Shown in pieces: positions 45,963 through 53,949 of a stretch of DNA of 64,000 bases. A program made the position numbers and the translations under genes. The notes under the pieces were generated by a model, which saw only the letters and a list, made by a program, of their open reading frames with translations, was not told the DNA's origin and did no database searches. Each line of letters starts with the position of its first letter. The stretch's first letter is position 1. This stretch comes from Veillonella sp. 3310 (GTDB lineage: Bacteria; Bacillota; Negativicutes; Veillonellales; Veillonellaceae): assembly GCF_003999875.1 (NCBI RefSeq), contig NZ_RQVJ01000006.1:56829-120828 (forward strand), read 5' to 3'.

Positions 45963-46970
45963 CTATTTATGACCTAATGCGTCACGAAGTGTGAACACTT
46001 GGTTTGCCAAAATAGCGAATTGCTCTGGGCGTAAGGATTGAGGACCATCACACAGTGCTTTTTCTGGATTGTTGTGAACTTCAATCATTAAACCATCAGC
46101 GCCACCACCAACAGAAGCTAGGGAAAGGGACGGAACCATACGGCTCATACCAGCTGCATGACTTGGATCCATAATAATTGGCAAGTGGGATAACTCGTGT
46201 ATGATTGGGATGGCGGTTACATCTAATGTATTTCGAGTGCGTGTTTCGAATGTACGAATACCACGTTCGCAAAGAACGATTTGTTCGTTACCTTCGCTCA
46301 TGATGTATTCTGCAGCCATTAACCATTCTTCGTATGTAGCACATAGCCCACGTTTTAATAAGATTGGTTTTCTTAATTTGCCGACTTCTTTTAAAAGGTT
46401 GAAGTTTTGCATATTGCGAGCGCCGATTTGCAACATATCTACATTGTCGAAATATTCTAATTGAGAGATATCCATGACTTCTGACACAATCGGTAGACCA
46501 GTTTCTTTTTTAGCTTCTTCTAATAAAGCTAAGCCACTTGGTCCCATGCCTTGGAAAGAGTATGGAGAAGTACGAGGTTTGAAAGCGCCACCACGAAGAA
46601 TGCCAGCACCAGCTGCTTTCACAGCCTTTGCTACTTCGATGACTTGTTCTGGTGTTTCTACGGAGCAAGGGCCTGCGATGATAGCGAAGTGACCGCCACC
46701 GATTTTTGCATTTCCTACAGTAACCACCGTATCTTGAGGATGGAATTTACGATTTGCTTTTTTGAAAGGCTCTTGGATACGCATAACCTTTTCAACGTAT
46801 GGAAGGGATTCAATGGTGCGTAAATCGACACGGGATGTATCGCCGATCAAACCGATGATATCTTGTTGTTCTCCATGTACTGGATGTAATGAAACGCCAG
46901 TGGCTTCTAACTGTTGACGTAGTTCTGCAATTTGTGCTTCTGTTGCTGTAGTGTGTAATCGAATAATCAT
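45963..46970 (-). CDS. aroF: 3-deoxy-7-phosphoheptulonate synthase (DAHP synthase, type I-beta)
   Basis: 335 residues. It condenses PEP with erythrose-4-phosphate, the entry step of the shikimate pathway. Residues ~1-70 form a ferredoxin-like regulatory domain (MIIRLHTTATEAQIAELRQ). Catalytic barrel motifs are FAIIAGPCSVETPEQ, GGAFKPRTSPYSFQG, QIGARNMQNF, KRGLCATYEEWL and IMDPSHAAGM. AGGAGG precedes the ATG. It is the first structural gene behind a transcription attenuator (47033-47204). Confidence 0.97.
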   Translation of the reverse strand: MIIRLHTTATEAQIAELRQQLEATGVSLHPVHGEQQDIIGLIGDTSRVDLRTIESLPYVEKVMRIQEPFKKANRKFHPQDTVVTVGNAKIGGGHFAIIAGPCSVETPEQVIEVAKAVKAAGAGILRGGAFKPRTSPYSFQGMGPSGLALLEEAKKETGLPIVSEVMDISQLEYFDNVDMLQIGARNMQNFNLLKEVGKLRKPILLKRGLCATYEEWLMAAEYIMSEGNEQIVLCERGIRTFETRTRNTLDVTAIPIIHELSHLPIIMDPSHAAGMSRMVPSLSLASVGGGADGLMIEVHNNPEKALCDGPQSLRPEQFAILANQVFTLRDALGHK

Positions 46971-47032
46971 AATGTCCTCCTAAAATCTTAACATGTATAG
47001 GTATTTGTGAGTGGTGGTATAGGAAGATATAT

Positions 47033-47070
47033 AAAAAGGGCTACCCGCCTATACCTAGTACGGGTAGCCC
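47033..47070 (-). terminator. Attenuator hairpin in the aro operon leader
   Basis: On the minus strand GGGCTACCCG (47070-47061) pairs perfectly with CGGGTAGCCC (47047-47038) and is followed by TTTTT. It lies between the leader peptide and aroF. Within the leader-peptide coding region, TACGGGTA just beyond the FFWFF codons is complementary to TACCCGTA of the 5' arm and offers a competing antiterminator pairing. Confidence 0.85.
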
Positions 47071-47108
47071 TTACCACTATTTAAAGCCACTCAGTGATGA
47101 TACCTAAA

Positions 47109-47204
47109 TTAGCGTAGCTCAAATAGTTCTTTACCCGTAGTTTGGATAAAGAACCAAAAAAATGTATTTGCATTTGTTGTAGCTACATTGGCTTGCTTCA
47201 TCAT
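47109..47204 (-). CDS. Aromatic-operon leader peptide with FFWFF run
   Basis: 31 residues, ATG 47204 to TAA 47109, with AAAGGAG eight bases ahead. Codons 15-19 are TTT-TTT-TGG-TTC-TTT, Phe-Phe-Trp-Phe-Phe. The density of aromatic codons in such a short peptide, just ahead of a strong terminator and an aro operon, is the classic layout of translation-coupled attenuation: low charged tRNA-Phe or tRNA-Trp stalls the ribosome and changes folding of the downstream RNA. The second codon is also ATG, so the real start may be 47201. Stop to attenuator stem is about 40 bases. Confidence 0.85.
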   Translation of the reverse strand: MMKQANVATTNANTFFWFFIQTTGKELFELR

Positions 47205-47237
47205 TGTAGTGACTCCTTTCTTTCAATAATTGCGTTT

Positions 47238-47266
47238 AGTATACTCCTTTTATTTAAGTTTGGCAA
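47238..47266 (-). promoter_or_regulatory. Promoter of the aro operon
   Basis: On the minus strand TTGCCA (47266-47261) and TATACT (47243-47238) with a 17-base spacer. The predicted start near 47231 gives a short leader before the peptide. Confidence 0.75.
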
Positions 47267-47274
47267 GAATAAAT

Positions 47275-47346
47275 TCAAATTGGACTCAAAATTAGAAGCA
47301 AATGCAAAAATGGATTCTTAAAAAGGCTGAGAATCCAGTGATATGA
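47275..47346 (-). repeat. Direct repeat copy 1 (tRNA-flank terminator-like sequence)
   Basis: About 70 bases resemble 50405-50472: both have a GG(A/G)CTCAAA element, TGCAAAAA, then TGGAT(T/C)CT...GAGAATCCAGTGATAT. Read on the minus strand, TGGATTCT pairs with AGAATCCA and is followed by TTTTTG. Here it stands alone, upstream of the aro promoter, with no tRNA beside it. Confidence 0.65.
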
Positions 47347-47394
47347 TTATTGGAGGTTGTATCTCTACATAGTGTTTTAGAGTTTCAATTTTTA

Positions 47395-47409
47395 TGATAA
47401 TTTTTATCA
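47395..47409. promoter_or_regulatory. Fur-box-like palindrome upstream of the autotransporter
   Basis: TGATAATTTTTATCA matches the 7-1-7 Fur consensus TGATAAT-N-ATTATCA with a single mismatch. It is about 100 bases ahead of a TATAAT at 47507-47512. Iron or zinc control of the autotransporter is therefore plausible. Confidence 0.5.
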
Positions 47410-47555
47410 ATTATAACTAATTAGCATAATAATGCTTTACTATATAAAGTATGCATAATACCTTGTTTATATGCATATAAGTATGTACGAAGTGCAAATA
47501 ACGATGTATAATGACAGTATATTTATTGATATATATTATTGGTTTGGGGGTTCTT

Positions 47556-49799
47556 ATGAAAATTACACGTCATGTATCAGCCGTGATGGCTGCATTAGTA
47601 GTAACAGGAATGTCTTATTCCGTAATGGCTACAGATATTACTAAGTATAGTGATAAAGCAGAAAACTTAATTGGTTTATCATTAGGCAATCAAAAGCAAA
47701 CGGAACCTGAGGTTAAGCATATAGAAGATACGTTAACTGTAAATGTACATGGTAAAAGCTTGATGGACACAGGTAAATCTAAAAATGTAACAGGGATTTA
47801 TACTGTATTTGGATCACAATTGACTATAGATAAAGATCTTATTGTACGATTAAAAAATGATGCACCAGCAGATAAAAAAGATTTGGGGCATTATTATATG
47901 AGTGCTGTCTATGCTGGTCTTGGTGGTAAGGTGCCACATCATAACGATAATCCTGACAGAGACTATGGTGATAGCAATATTCATGTGAAAGGCAATATAG
48001 ATATTGACGCTGTCGGAGTAGGATTGCAAGCTAATCACCGAGGACATATTATTGTTGATGGCGGTGGTCGTATTATAACCTATCCTCTTAAAACGTCAGA
48101 TACCTATTCTGTTGTGGCAGAAGAGGGCGATGTATATGTGAATGCAGGTACCGATGGTAAACACCCAGGTGCGAAGGATTTAGTAGCTGTTGGTAATGTA
48201 GGGTTAATTAATAAAGATTATGGTGAGAATCCAAATCTTAATGAAGCGCCAGCAAATATCGGACTAGCTTTTACAACCTCTAACTCTAGTCTTACTGGTG
48301 CTGTGTTAAATGAATATGCTGAAAGTAATAAAAACCCGCATAATTCTGGTGCCGATATATATTTACAAAATGGCGCTACTTGGAATAATGAATGGATTGG
48401 TAAGGAACGACCTACACCAAGAAAACCACGTCCATCAGGAGATGATGCAGCTTACTTATATAAGGGGAGTAAAGTTCGTAATCTTGTAGGTGGTGCAAAT
48501 CCAACCACAGCAGGTGTGATTCGTCCTATTGATGCTCGTCCTATTACGATTCAAAACTACACTGGTTTTGTAAATGTTGATTATAAAACAGGTGTGCCAG
48601 CGAGCGAAGCTGGCAATGGCCAAATCATTATCCAACATGCTGCTGATCATAGCCACATCACTGTACAAGGTGATAGTGCTAAGAATTTGACTGATGATGC
48701 AAGTTATCGTGCAGAAATGAAATTATTAGCTAATAAATTACAATATACAGGGAATGATAAGAAACTAGCTGCTGCCGTTCAAGTTAATGAAGGTATTACA
48801 AGACCGGCTGCTATGATTGAACTTGGTACAAATGCATTTGATGCACAAGGTAATCTTGTTGTTACCGATACCGCGACTGTAACACATGCTAGTGAATCCT
48901 CGGTGGTAAATAGTACGAAATCTGCTCTTGCTTCTACAGCGATAGCTTGGAGTGATACTACGAACGATTTACAACGTCGTTTAGGAGATCTTCGTTTGGC
49001 TACTACGAATGATGGTGTATGGGCTAAATACATCGGCGGCGAATCTAAAGTGACAGAGGGTGCCGATGCTCATATGAGATATAATGGTGTACAAATTGGT
49101 TATGATCATAAGGTATCCAGTGGTTGGACTCTGGGTGGCGCTCTACATTACAGTACGTCTAGCAACTCTTATGGTGTTGGTAACGGAGATAGTAAAATCG
49201 CTGGTATTGGATTATATGGTACCAACCAACATGATGATGGAAGTTACTTAGATATCATTGCTCGTGTAAACCGCTTCTCCAATAATTACAAACTTTACCT
49301 CGTAGGGAAACAACAATTGAATGGTGATTATCATACATTTGGTACCTCTTTCAGTGCTGAATACGGTAAACGTATTAAGAAACAACATGGTTTCTATATG
49401 GATCCTAGTGTAGAATTGATTGTAGGTCGTTTGAATGGTGTATCCTATGATGCTAATATTGTTAATGGTGGATCTATGCATGTGAAAGCTGATGCTGTTA
49501 ACTCTGCAGTAGGTCGATTGGGATTTGGCATTGGCAGAGAAACAGAAACATCCAACATCTTTGCAAAACTCGCATTGGCTCATGAATTCTCTGGTAAGGT
49601 GAATACAACATATTCAGCACCAGGTAATCCAATGGTACATACAGAACTTGATTTGAAAGATACATGGCTTGATGCTGAAATTGGGGGCTCTTGGAGCGTA
49701 GGTCCAAATACGTATGTATATGGTACATTCACTAAAAACTTTGGTGCTACTATAGACAATACATGGCGTATTGATGCGGGAGTACGACATAACTTCTAA
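47556..49799 (+). CDS. Type Va autotransporter (monomeric, classical)
   Basis: About 747 residues from ATG 47556, which begins a signal peptide (MKITRHVSAVMAALVVTG, cleavage near VMA-TD); the open frame from 47511 would spoil it. The passenger (~28-470) is predicted beta-helical and paralogous to the whole protein encoded at 15099. A linker helix (~490, STKSALASTAIAWSDTTNDLQRR) leads into the barrel (~505-747: VWAKYIGGESKV, GVQIGYDHKVSSGWTLGGALHYS, WRIDAGVRHNF) with terminal Phe. No protease triad or cell-adhesion motif is recognised, so the passenger's role is open. Confidence 0.92.
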   Translation: MKITRHVSAVMAALVVTGMSYSVMATDITKYSDKAENLIGLSLGNQKQTEPEVKHIEDTLTVNVHGKSLMDTGKSKNVTGIYTVFGSQLTIDKDLIVRLKNDAPADKKDLGHYYMSAVYAGLGGKVPHHNDNPDRDYGDSNIHVKGNIDIDAVGVGLQANHRGHIIVDGGGRIITYPLKTSDTYSVVAEEGDVYVNAGTDGKHPGAKDLVAVGNVGLINKDYGENPNLNEAPANIGLAFTTSNSSLTGAVLNEYAESNKNPHNSGADIYLQNGATWNNEWIGKERPTPRKPRPSGDDAAYLYKGSKVRNLVGGANPTTAGVIRPIDARPITIQNYTGFVNVDYKTGVPASEAGNGQIIIQHAADHSHITVQGDSAKNLTDDASYRAEMKLLANKLQYTGNDKKLAAAVQVNEGITRPAAMIELGTNAFDAQGNLVVTDTATVTHASESSVVNSTKSALASTAIAWSDTTNDLQRRLGDLRLATTNDGVWAKYIGGESKVTEGADAHMRYNGVQIGYDHKVSSGWTLGGALHYSTSSNSYGVGNGDSKIAGIGLYGTNQHDDGSYLDIIARVNRFSNNYKLYLVGKQQLNGDYHTFGTSFSAEYGKRIKKQHGFYMDPSVELIVGRLNGVSYDANIVNGGSMHVKADAVNSAVGRLGFGIGRETETSNIFAKLALAHEFSGKVNTTYSAPGNPMVHTELDLKDTWLDAEIGGSWSVGPNTYVYGTFTKNFGATIDNTWRIDAGVRHNF

Positions 49800-49812
49800 T
49801 TAAATCTTGCAC

Positions 49813-49848
49813 TAATAGTCCTTATAGCGTATGCTGTAAGGACTATTG
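49813..49848 (+). other. Long stem after the autotransporter
   Basis: AATAGTCCTTA (49814-49824) pairs perfectly with TAAGGACTATT (49837-49847). No T-tract follows and the phosphatase ribosome site comes next, so it is more likely a message-stabilising or partial terminator structure. Confidence 0.5.
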
Positions 49849-49866
49849 GTATGTAAGGAGGTCAGT

Positions 49867-50325
49867 ATGATAAAAGTCTTATTCATCTGTCACGGTAATA
49901 TTTGTCGCTCTACGATGGCAGAGTTTTATATGAAGCATATCATTAACAAGGCGGGGTTAACCGATTCTATTTATATTGAGTCCGCAGCTACATCTCGTGA
50001 GGAGATAGGAAACGATACCCATTATGGAACTAAACAAAAATTAGATGAAATGGATATTCCTTACACTCGTCGCAAGGCCCGCCAAGTGACGATGGATGAT
50101 TACCGTAATTTTGATTACCTTATTATCATGGATGAAAATAATGCACGAAACTTGAGTCTTATTATCGATGATGACATTGATCATAAGGTGTATAAGGCTA
50201 TGACCTTTGCTGGAGAAAGTCGAGATGTAAAGGATCCTTGGTATACGGGGAATTTTGATGAAACCTATGATGATATAAGTCGTAGCTGTGATGCTTTATT
50301 AGAGTTGATCAAAGAGCAACTTTAA
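49867..50325 (+). CDS. Low-molecular-weight protein tyrosine phosphatase
   Basis: About 152 residues from ATG 49867 (AAGGAGG ahead; an earlier in-frame start overlaps the hairpin). The catalytic P-loop CHGNICRS at ~residue 9-16 (Cx5R) is near the N terminus, and the general-acid Asp is in DPWYTGNFDETYDDI near the C terminus, as in Wzb/YwlE-type enzymes. It hydrolyses phosphotyrosine or phosphoarginine on proteins. No tyrosine kinase gene is adjacent. It shares the segment between the two direct repeats with the autotransporter. Confidence 0.93.
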   Translation: MIKVLFICHGNICRSTMAEFYMKHIINKAGLTDSIYIESAATSREEIGNDTHYGTKQKLDEMDIPYTRRKARQVTMDDYRNFDYLIIMDENNARNLSLIIDDDIDHKVYKAMTFAGESRDVKDPWYTGNFDETYDDISRSCDALLELIKEQL

Positions 50326-50343
50326 GAAAAAATATAATGTAAT

Positions 50344-50393
50344 AAGCCCCCAATGGTATCTGAATTAGATATAACATGGGGGCTTTTCTTTTT
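50344..50393 (+). terminator. Intrinsic terminator after the phosphatase
   Basis: AAGCCCCC pairs with GGGGGCTT (with ATG/CAT inside), followed by TTCTTTTTTT. Confidence 0.85.
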
Positions 50394-50404
50394 TTATGGA
50401 AATT

Positions 50405-50476
50405 TAAATTGGGCTCAAATTGGGCTCAAATGCAAAAAAATGGATCCTCAACAACGTTGAGAATCCAGTGATATCA
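50405..50476 (-). terminator. tRNA-Arg terminator; direct repeat copy 2
   Basis: On the minus strand, directly after the tRNA, TGGATTCTCAAC pairs with GTTGAGGATCCA (one mismatch), followed by TTTTTTT. About 70 bases around it match 47275-47346 in the same orientation. Confidence 0.8.
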
Positions 50477-50477
50477 A

Positions 50478-50552
50478 TGGTGCGCCTAGCAGGAATCGAA
50501 CCTGCGCACCCGGTTCCGGAGACCGGCGCTCTATCCCCTGAGCTATAGACGC
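50478..50552 (-). tRNA. tRNA-Arg (anticodon CCG)
   Basis: On the minus strand the cloverleaf is complete: acceptor GCGTCTA/TAGGCGC, D-arm GCTC...GAGC, anticodon arm CCGGT-CTCCGGA-ACCGG with anticodon CCG, T-arm GCAGG-TTCGATT-CCTGC, discriminator A and encoded CCA. An extended -10 (TGGTATACT on the minus strand, TATACT at 50572-50567) lies 15 bases upstream. Confidence 0.95.
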
Positions 50553-50734
50553 TTGTATACCGTTAAAGTATACCATGAAATACTAGGGAGTACAATAGGG
50601 AGAAGATAGCACATACTACATTGAAAGTTATCGATTTCTATCATACTCTCGTATACAAGGACATCTTACTTATGTTATAATATACTAATTCGCATGATAC
50701 ATATACAAGATTTTAAAGGAGGACCCTTTTATAT

Positions 50735-52276
50735 ATGCAAATTAAATTTGAAGATTTACACATTAGCGAACCCATTTTACGAGCTTTAAACGACATGGGC
50801 TTTGAAGAGCCTACACCAATTCAACGTGAAGCGATTCCAGTGGCAAAGTCTGGTCAAGACATGATTGGTCAAGCACAAACTGGTACAGGTAAAACAGCTG
50901 CTTTCGGTATCCCAGCGTTAGAGCAAGTGGATGCAACCATCCAAGCTCCACAAGTATTAATTCTTTCACCGACTCGTGAATTAGCAATCCAAGTGGCGGA
51001 AGAGTTGAATAAAATGGCGCAACATACAAACATTCAAGCCTTGCCAATCTATGGTGGACAAGATATTGGACGTCAATTCCGTATGTTGAAAAAACATCCA
51101 CAAGTGATTGTAGCTACACCTGGCCGTTTGATGGACCATATGGAGCGAAAATCTATTTCATTCGACCATGTAAAAGTGGTCATTTTAGATGAAGCAGATG
51201 AAATGTTAAACATGGGCTTCGTAGATGACATCAATAAAATTTTGACAGCTGTCCCAGAAGAACGTCAAACATTATTGTTCTCTGCGACTATGCCAAAAGC
51301 AATCCAAGAGTTGGCGGAAACATATTTAACAGAGCCAACATTAATCCGTATGAAACCGACACAAGTCACAATGGATTTAATCGAGCAATATTACATTGAA
51401 GTGCAAGACCGCCAAAAATTTGATGTACTGTGCCGTTTACTAGATATCCAAGCTCCAGAATTGGCAATCGTGTTCGGTCGTACAAAACGCCGTGTAGACG
51501 AAGTAACAGAAGCGTTGAAAAAACGTGGTTACATGGCAGAAGGCATTCACGGTGATTTGTCTCAACAAAAACGTGACTCTGTGATTCGTCAATTCCGTGA
51601 AGGTACTATCGATATCTTAGTGGCAACAGATGTAGCGGCTCGTGGATTAGATATTAGCGGTGTCACACATGTATATAACTATGATTTGCCACAAGATCCT
51701 GAAAGCTATGTACACCGTGTAGGTCGTACTGGACGTGCTGGTAAAGCAGGCGTAGCGATGACATTTGTGATCCCTCGTGAAATTGAACATTTACATGCCA
51801 TTGAACGGTTGACAAAACGTAAGATTGCTCGTCGTAAAGCTCCATCCTTAGGGGAAGTATTAGAAGGACAACAAAAAATTGCAGTAGAGAAGTTAATTGC
51901 CTTAGCAGATAATCGTGAAGAATTAGCAAGCTATCGTTCTAGTGCAGAAGAATTGTTGAATGATATAGATTCTGTTACTTTATTAGCAGCTGCGTTGAAA
52001 TTGTTGACAAAAGAGCCAGATACAACTCCTGTTAGTATTACAGAAGAAGCGCCACTTCGTGTGCGCCGTCGCCGAGATAGTGGACGTCGTGATGGCCGTC
52101 GCCGTGATGATCGTCGTAGAGATGGTCGCCGTCGTGATGACCGCCGTGATGGAGATAGAAGACGCTCTAGTCGTGATCGTAACCAACGTTCCAATGGTGG
52201 AGAACGTCGTTCCCGTGATGGACAAAAACAACAAAAACACCAAGGTAGCGGTTTCAAACCATATTTTAAAGATTAA
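50735..52276 (+). CDS. DEAD-box ATP-dependent RNA helicase
   Basis: 513 residues. Motifs in order: [14 protein letters not shown] (Q motif), [11 protein letters not shown] (I), PTRELAIQ (Ia), TPGRL, DEAD in [15 protein letters not shown] (II), SATMP (III), [11 protein letters not shown] (V) and [10 protein letters not shown] (VI). After ~residue 370 comes a linker domain, then an Arg/Asp-rich tail of RRDGRR-type repeats ending KPYFKD, typical of CshA/DeaD-like helicases involved in ribosome assembly and cold-stress mRNA decay. TATAAT lies at 50676, giving a leader of about 50 bases; AAAGGAGGA is upstream of the ATG. Confidence 0.95.
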   Translation: MQIKFEDLHISEPILRALNDMGFEEPTPIQREAIPVAKSGQDMIGQAQTGTGKTAAFGIPALEQVDATIQAPQVLILSPTRELAIQVAEELNKMAQHTNIQALPIYGGQDIGRQFRMLKKHPQVIVATPGRLMDHMERKSISFDHVKVVILDEADEMLNMGFVDDINKILTAVPEERQTLLFSATMPKAIQELAETYLTEPTLIRMKPTQVTMDLIEQYYIEVQDRQKFDVLCRLLDIQAPELAIVFGRTKRRVDEVTEALKKRGYMAEGIHGDLSQQKRDSVIRQFREGTIDILVATDVAARGLDISGVTHVYNYDLPQDPESYVHRVGRTGRAGKAGVAMTFVIPREIEHLHAIERLTKRKIARRKAPSLGEVLEGQQKIAVEKLIALADNREELASYRSSAEELLNDIDSVTLLAAALKLLTKEPDTTPVSITEEAPLRVRRRRDSGRRDGRRRDDRRRDGRRRDDRRDGDRRRSSRDRNQRSNGGERRSRDGQKQQKHQGSGFKPYFKD

Positions 52277-52318
52277 TTCCGTCAAGAGACGATATTTAAA
52301 ATTAACGAATTCTGATTA

Positions 52319-52347
52319 TTGTTTGGGAATGAACTTTCTGATATAAT
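52319..52347 (+). promoter_or_regulatory. Promoter of the Fur-family gene
   Basis: TTGTTT (52319-52324) and TATAAT (52342-52347) with a 17-base spacer. A short TATAATATA palindromic stretch overlaps the -10 and could be an autoregulatory site. Confidence 0.55.
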
Positions 52348-52409
52348 ATAAATAGAGTTACAGTGTTTTAATCTCACAGTTTTGCTTCCAAGTGGAAAGG
52401 ATGTGCTTT

Positions 52410-52829
52410 ATGGATATTGCACAAAAATTGCGAGAAGAAGGTTATAAAGTAACGCCACAGCGTATTGCTATTTATAATGTTCTTTACGCAGAAAACAACC
52501 ATCCCACTGCGGAAATGATCTACCAAAGTTTACGGGAAGACCATCCAAGTATGAGCTTGGCAACTGTATATAAAACGATGGAGATTTTTGAACGCATTGG
52601 TATAGTTCGTGTCTTAGACTTGGGCGATGATTGTAGCCGATATGATTGGGATACAAGAAATCATCCACACGTACGGTGTACAATGTGTAATCGTATTAAT
52701 GATTTACACGATGTACAAGTGAATTGTCTAAGAGAAGAAGTGGCACGCCACAGTGAATATGAAATTACAGGACTTCATGTGTCTTTTGAAGGCATTTGTC
52801 CAGAATGTTTGCGTAAAAGCTCACATTAA
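52410..52829 (+). CDS. Fur-family metal/peroxide regulator (PerR-like)
   Basis: About 139 residues from ATG 52410 (AAAGGA eight bases ahead; an earlier in-frame start is not needed). The N-terminal winged helix is GYKVTPQRIAIYNVL...HPTAEMIYQSL...SLATVYKTMEIFER. The C-terminal dimer domain holds two CxxC pairs, CTMC and CPEC, for structural zinc, and an HPHVRC segment. The layout and the Asp-rich DLGDDCSRYDWD look more like PerR than Fur, but this is not decisive. A target may be the Fur-like palindrome at 47395. Confidence 0.88.
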   Translation: MDIAQKLREEGYKVTPQRIAIYNVLYAENNHPTAEMIYQSLREDHPSMSLATVYKTMEIFERIGIVRVLDLGDDCSRYDWDTRNHPHVRCTMCNRINDLHDVQVNCLREEVARHSEYEITGLHVSFEGICPECLRKSSH

Positions 52830-52870
52830 TTAGTAATGGAAACCGTCTAGTCTTAGATTAGAAACAGCTC

Positions 52871-52915
52871 AATAAGGGATAATTGCTTATAATAAACAAT
52901 TATCCCTTATTTTTA
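52871..52915 (+). terminator. Intrinsic terminator after the Fur-family gene
   Basis: A 15-bp perfect stem (52871-52885 with 52897-52911) followed by TTTT. The rest of the 272-base gap to nfo is AT-rich with no gene seen. Confidence 0.9.
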
Positions 52916-53101
52916 TATCTATATAAGTCTTATTGGCTCATGATATACTTACTAGTAGAATAGTGTGTCATAAAGATGAAACCATGTAGGTGTGCTAGTA
53001 CAGGAAATGCTTTGTAGAGATAGAAGTTAATAAGAACACAGTTTACAATATGGTAGAGATTAGAGTTAATTATACAGAATATTAGTAATAAGGAGTTATA
53101 C

Positions 53102-53947
53102 ATGAGTCAATTAACAATTGGATGTCATTTATCCATTAGCAAAGGATATTTACATATGGGGAAAGAGGCACTGTCTATTGGTGCCAATACATTTCAATAT
53201 TTTACGAGAAATCCTCGTGGTGGTAAGGCACGTGCCTTTGACGAAGCAGATATGAAAGCCTTAGATGCATTCCTGAAAGAACATCAATTTGGGAAACTAC
53301 TAGGACATGCACCATATACTTTAAATGCTTGTGCAGCAGATCCAGGGCTCCGTGAATTTGCGAAAAATTCTATGTGTGAAGATTTAGAGCGATTGGAATA
53401 TTTGCCAGGTCATTTATATAACTTTCATCCAGGTAGCCATGTGAAACAAGGTGTGGACCAAGGCATCGAATATATCGTAGACATGTTAAATGAAGTGATT
53501 TTTCCAGGTATGAAAACTACCGTTCTATTAGAAGCTATGGCAGGGAAAGGTACGGAAGTAGGGCGTAATTTTGAAGAGTTAGCACGTATTATTGATGGAG
53601 TAAAACACAAAGAATACATTGGTGTTTGTGTGGATACTTGTCACATTCATGAAGGTGGATACGATATCATTGAAAATTTAGACGGTGTGTTGGAAGAGTT
53701 TGATCACTTTGTAGGGCTAGATAGAATCCATGCGGTGCATTTGAACGATTCCAAAAATCCTAGAGGAGCTCATAAAGATCGCCATGAAAAAATCGGGGAA
53801 GGTCATATTGGTATTGAGGCCATTGCTAACTTTATTATCCACCCAAAATTACGTCATCTGCCATTCTATTTAGAAACACCAAATGAGTTAGATGGATATG
53901 CAAAAGAAATTTCTATCTTACGGGAGATTTATGCAAACGAGGTGTAA
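53102..53947 (+). CDS. nfo: Endonuclease IV
   Basis: 281 residues. It is the zinc-dependent AP endonuclease of base-excision repair. Metal and active-site motifs: [74 protein letters not shown] and YLETPNE. Start at ATG 53102 with AAGGAG ahead. It is followed two bases later by sbcD, so nfo, sbcD and sbcC form one repair operon. Confidence 0.97.
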   Translation: MSQLTIGCHLSISKGYLHMGKEALSIGANTFQYFTRNPRGGKARAFDEADMKALDAFLKEHQFGKLLGHAPYTLNACAADPGLREFAKNSMCEDLERLEYLPGHLYNFHPGSHVKQGVDQGIEYIVDMLNEVIFPGMKTTVLLEAMAGKGTEVGRNFEELARIIDGVKHKEYIGVCVDTCHIHEGGYDIIENLDGVLEEFDHFVGLDRIHAVHLNDSKNPRGAHKDRHEKIGEGHIGIEAIANFIIHPKLRHLPFYLETPNELDGYAKEISILREIYANEV

Positions 53948-53949
53948 GT

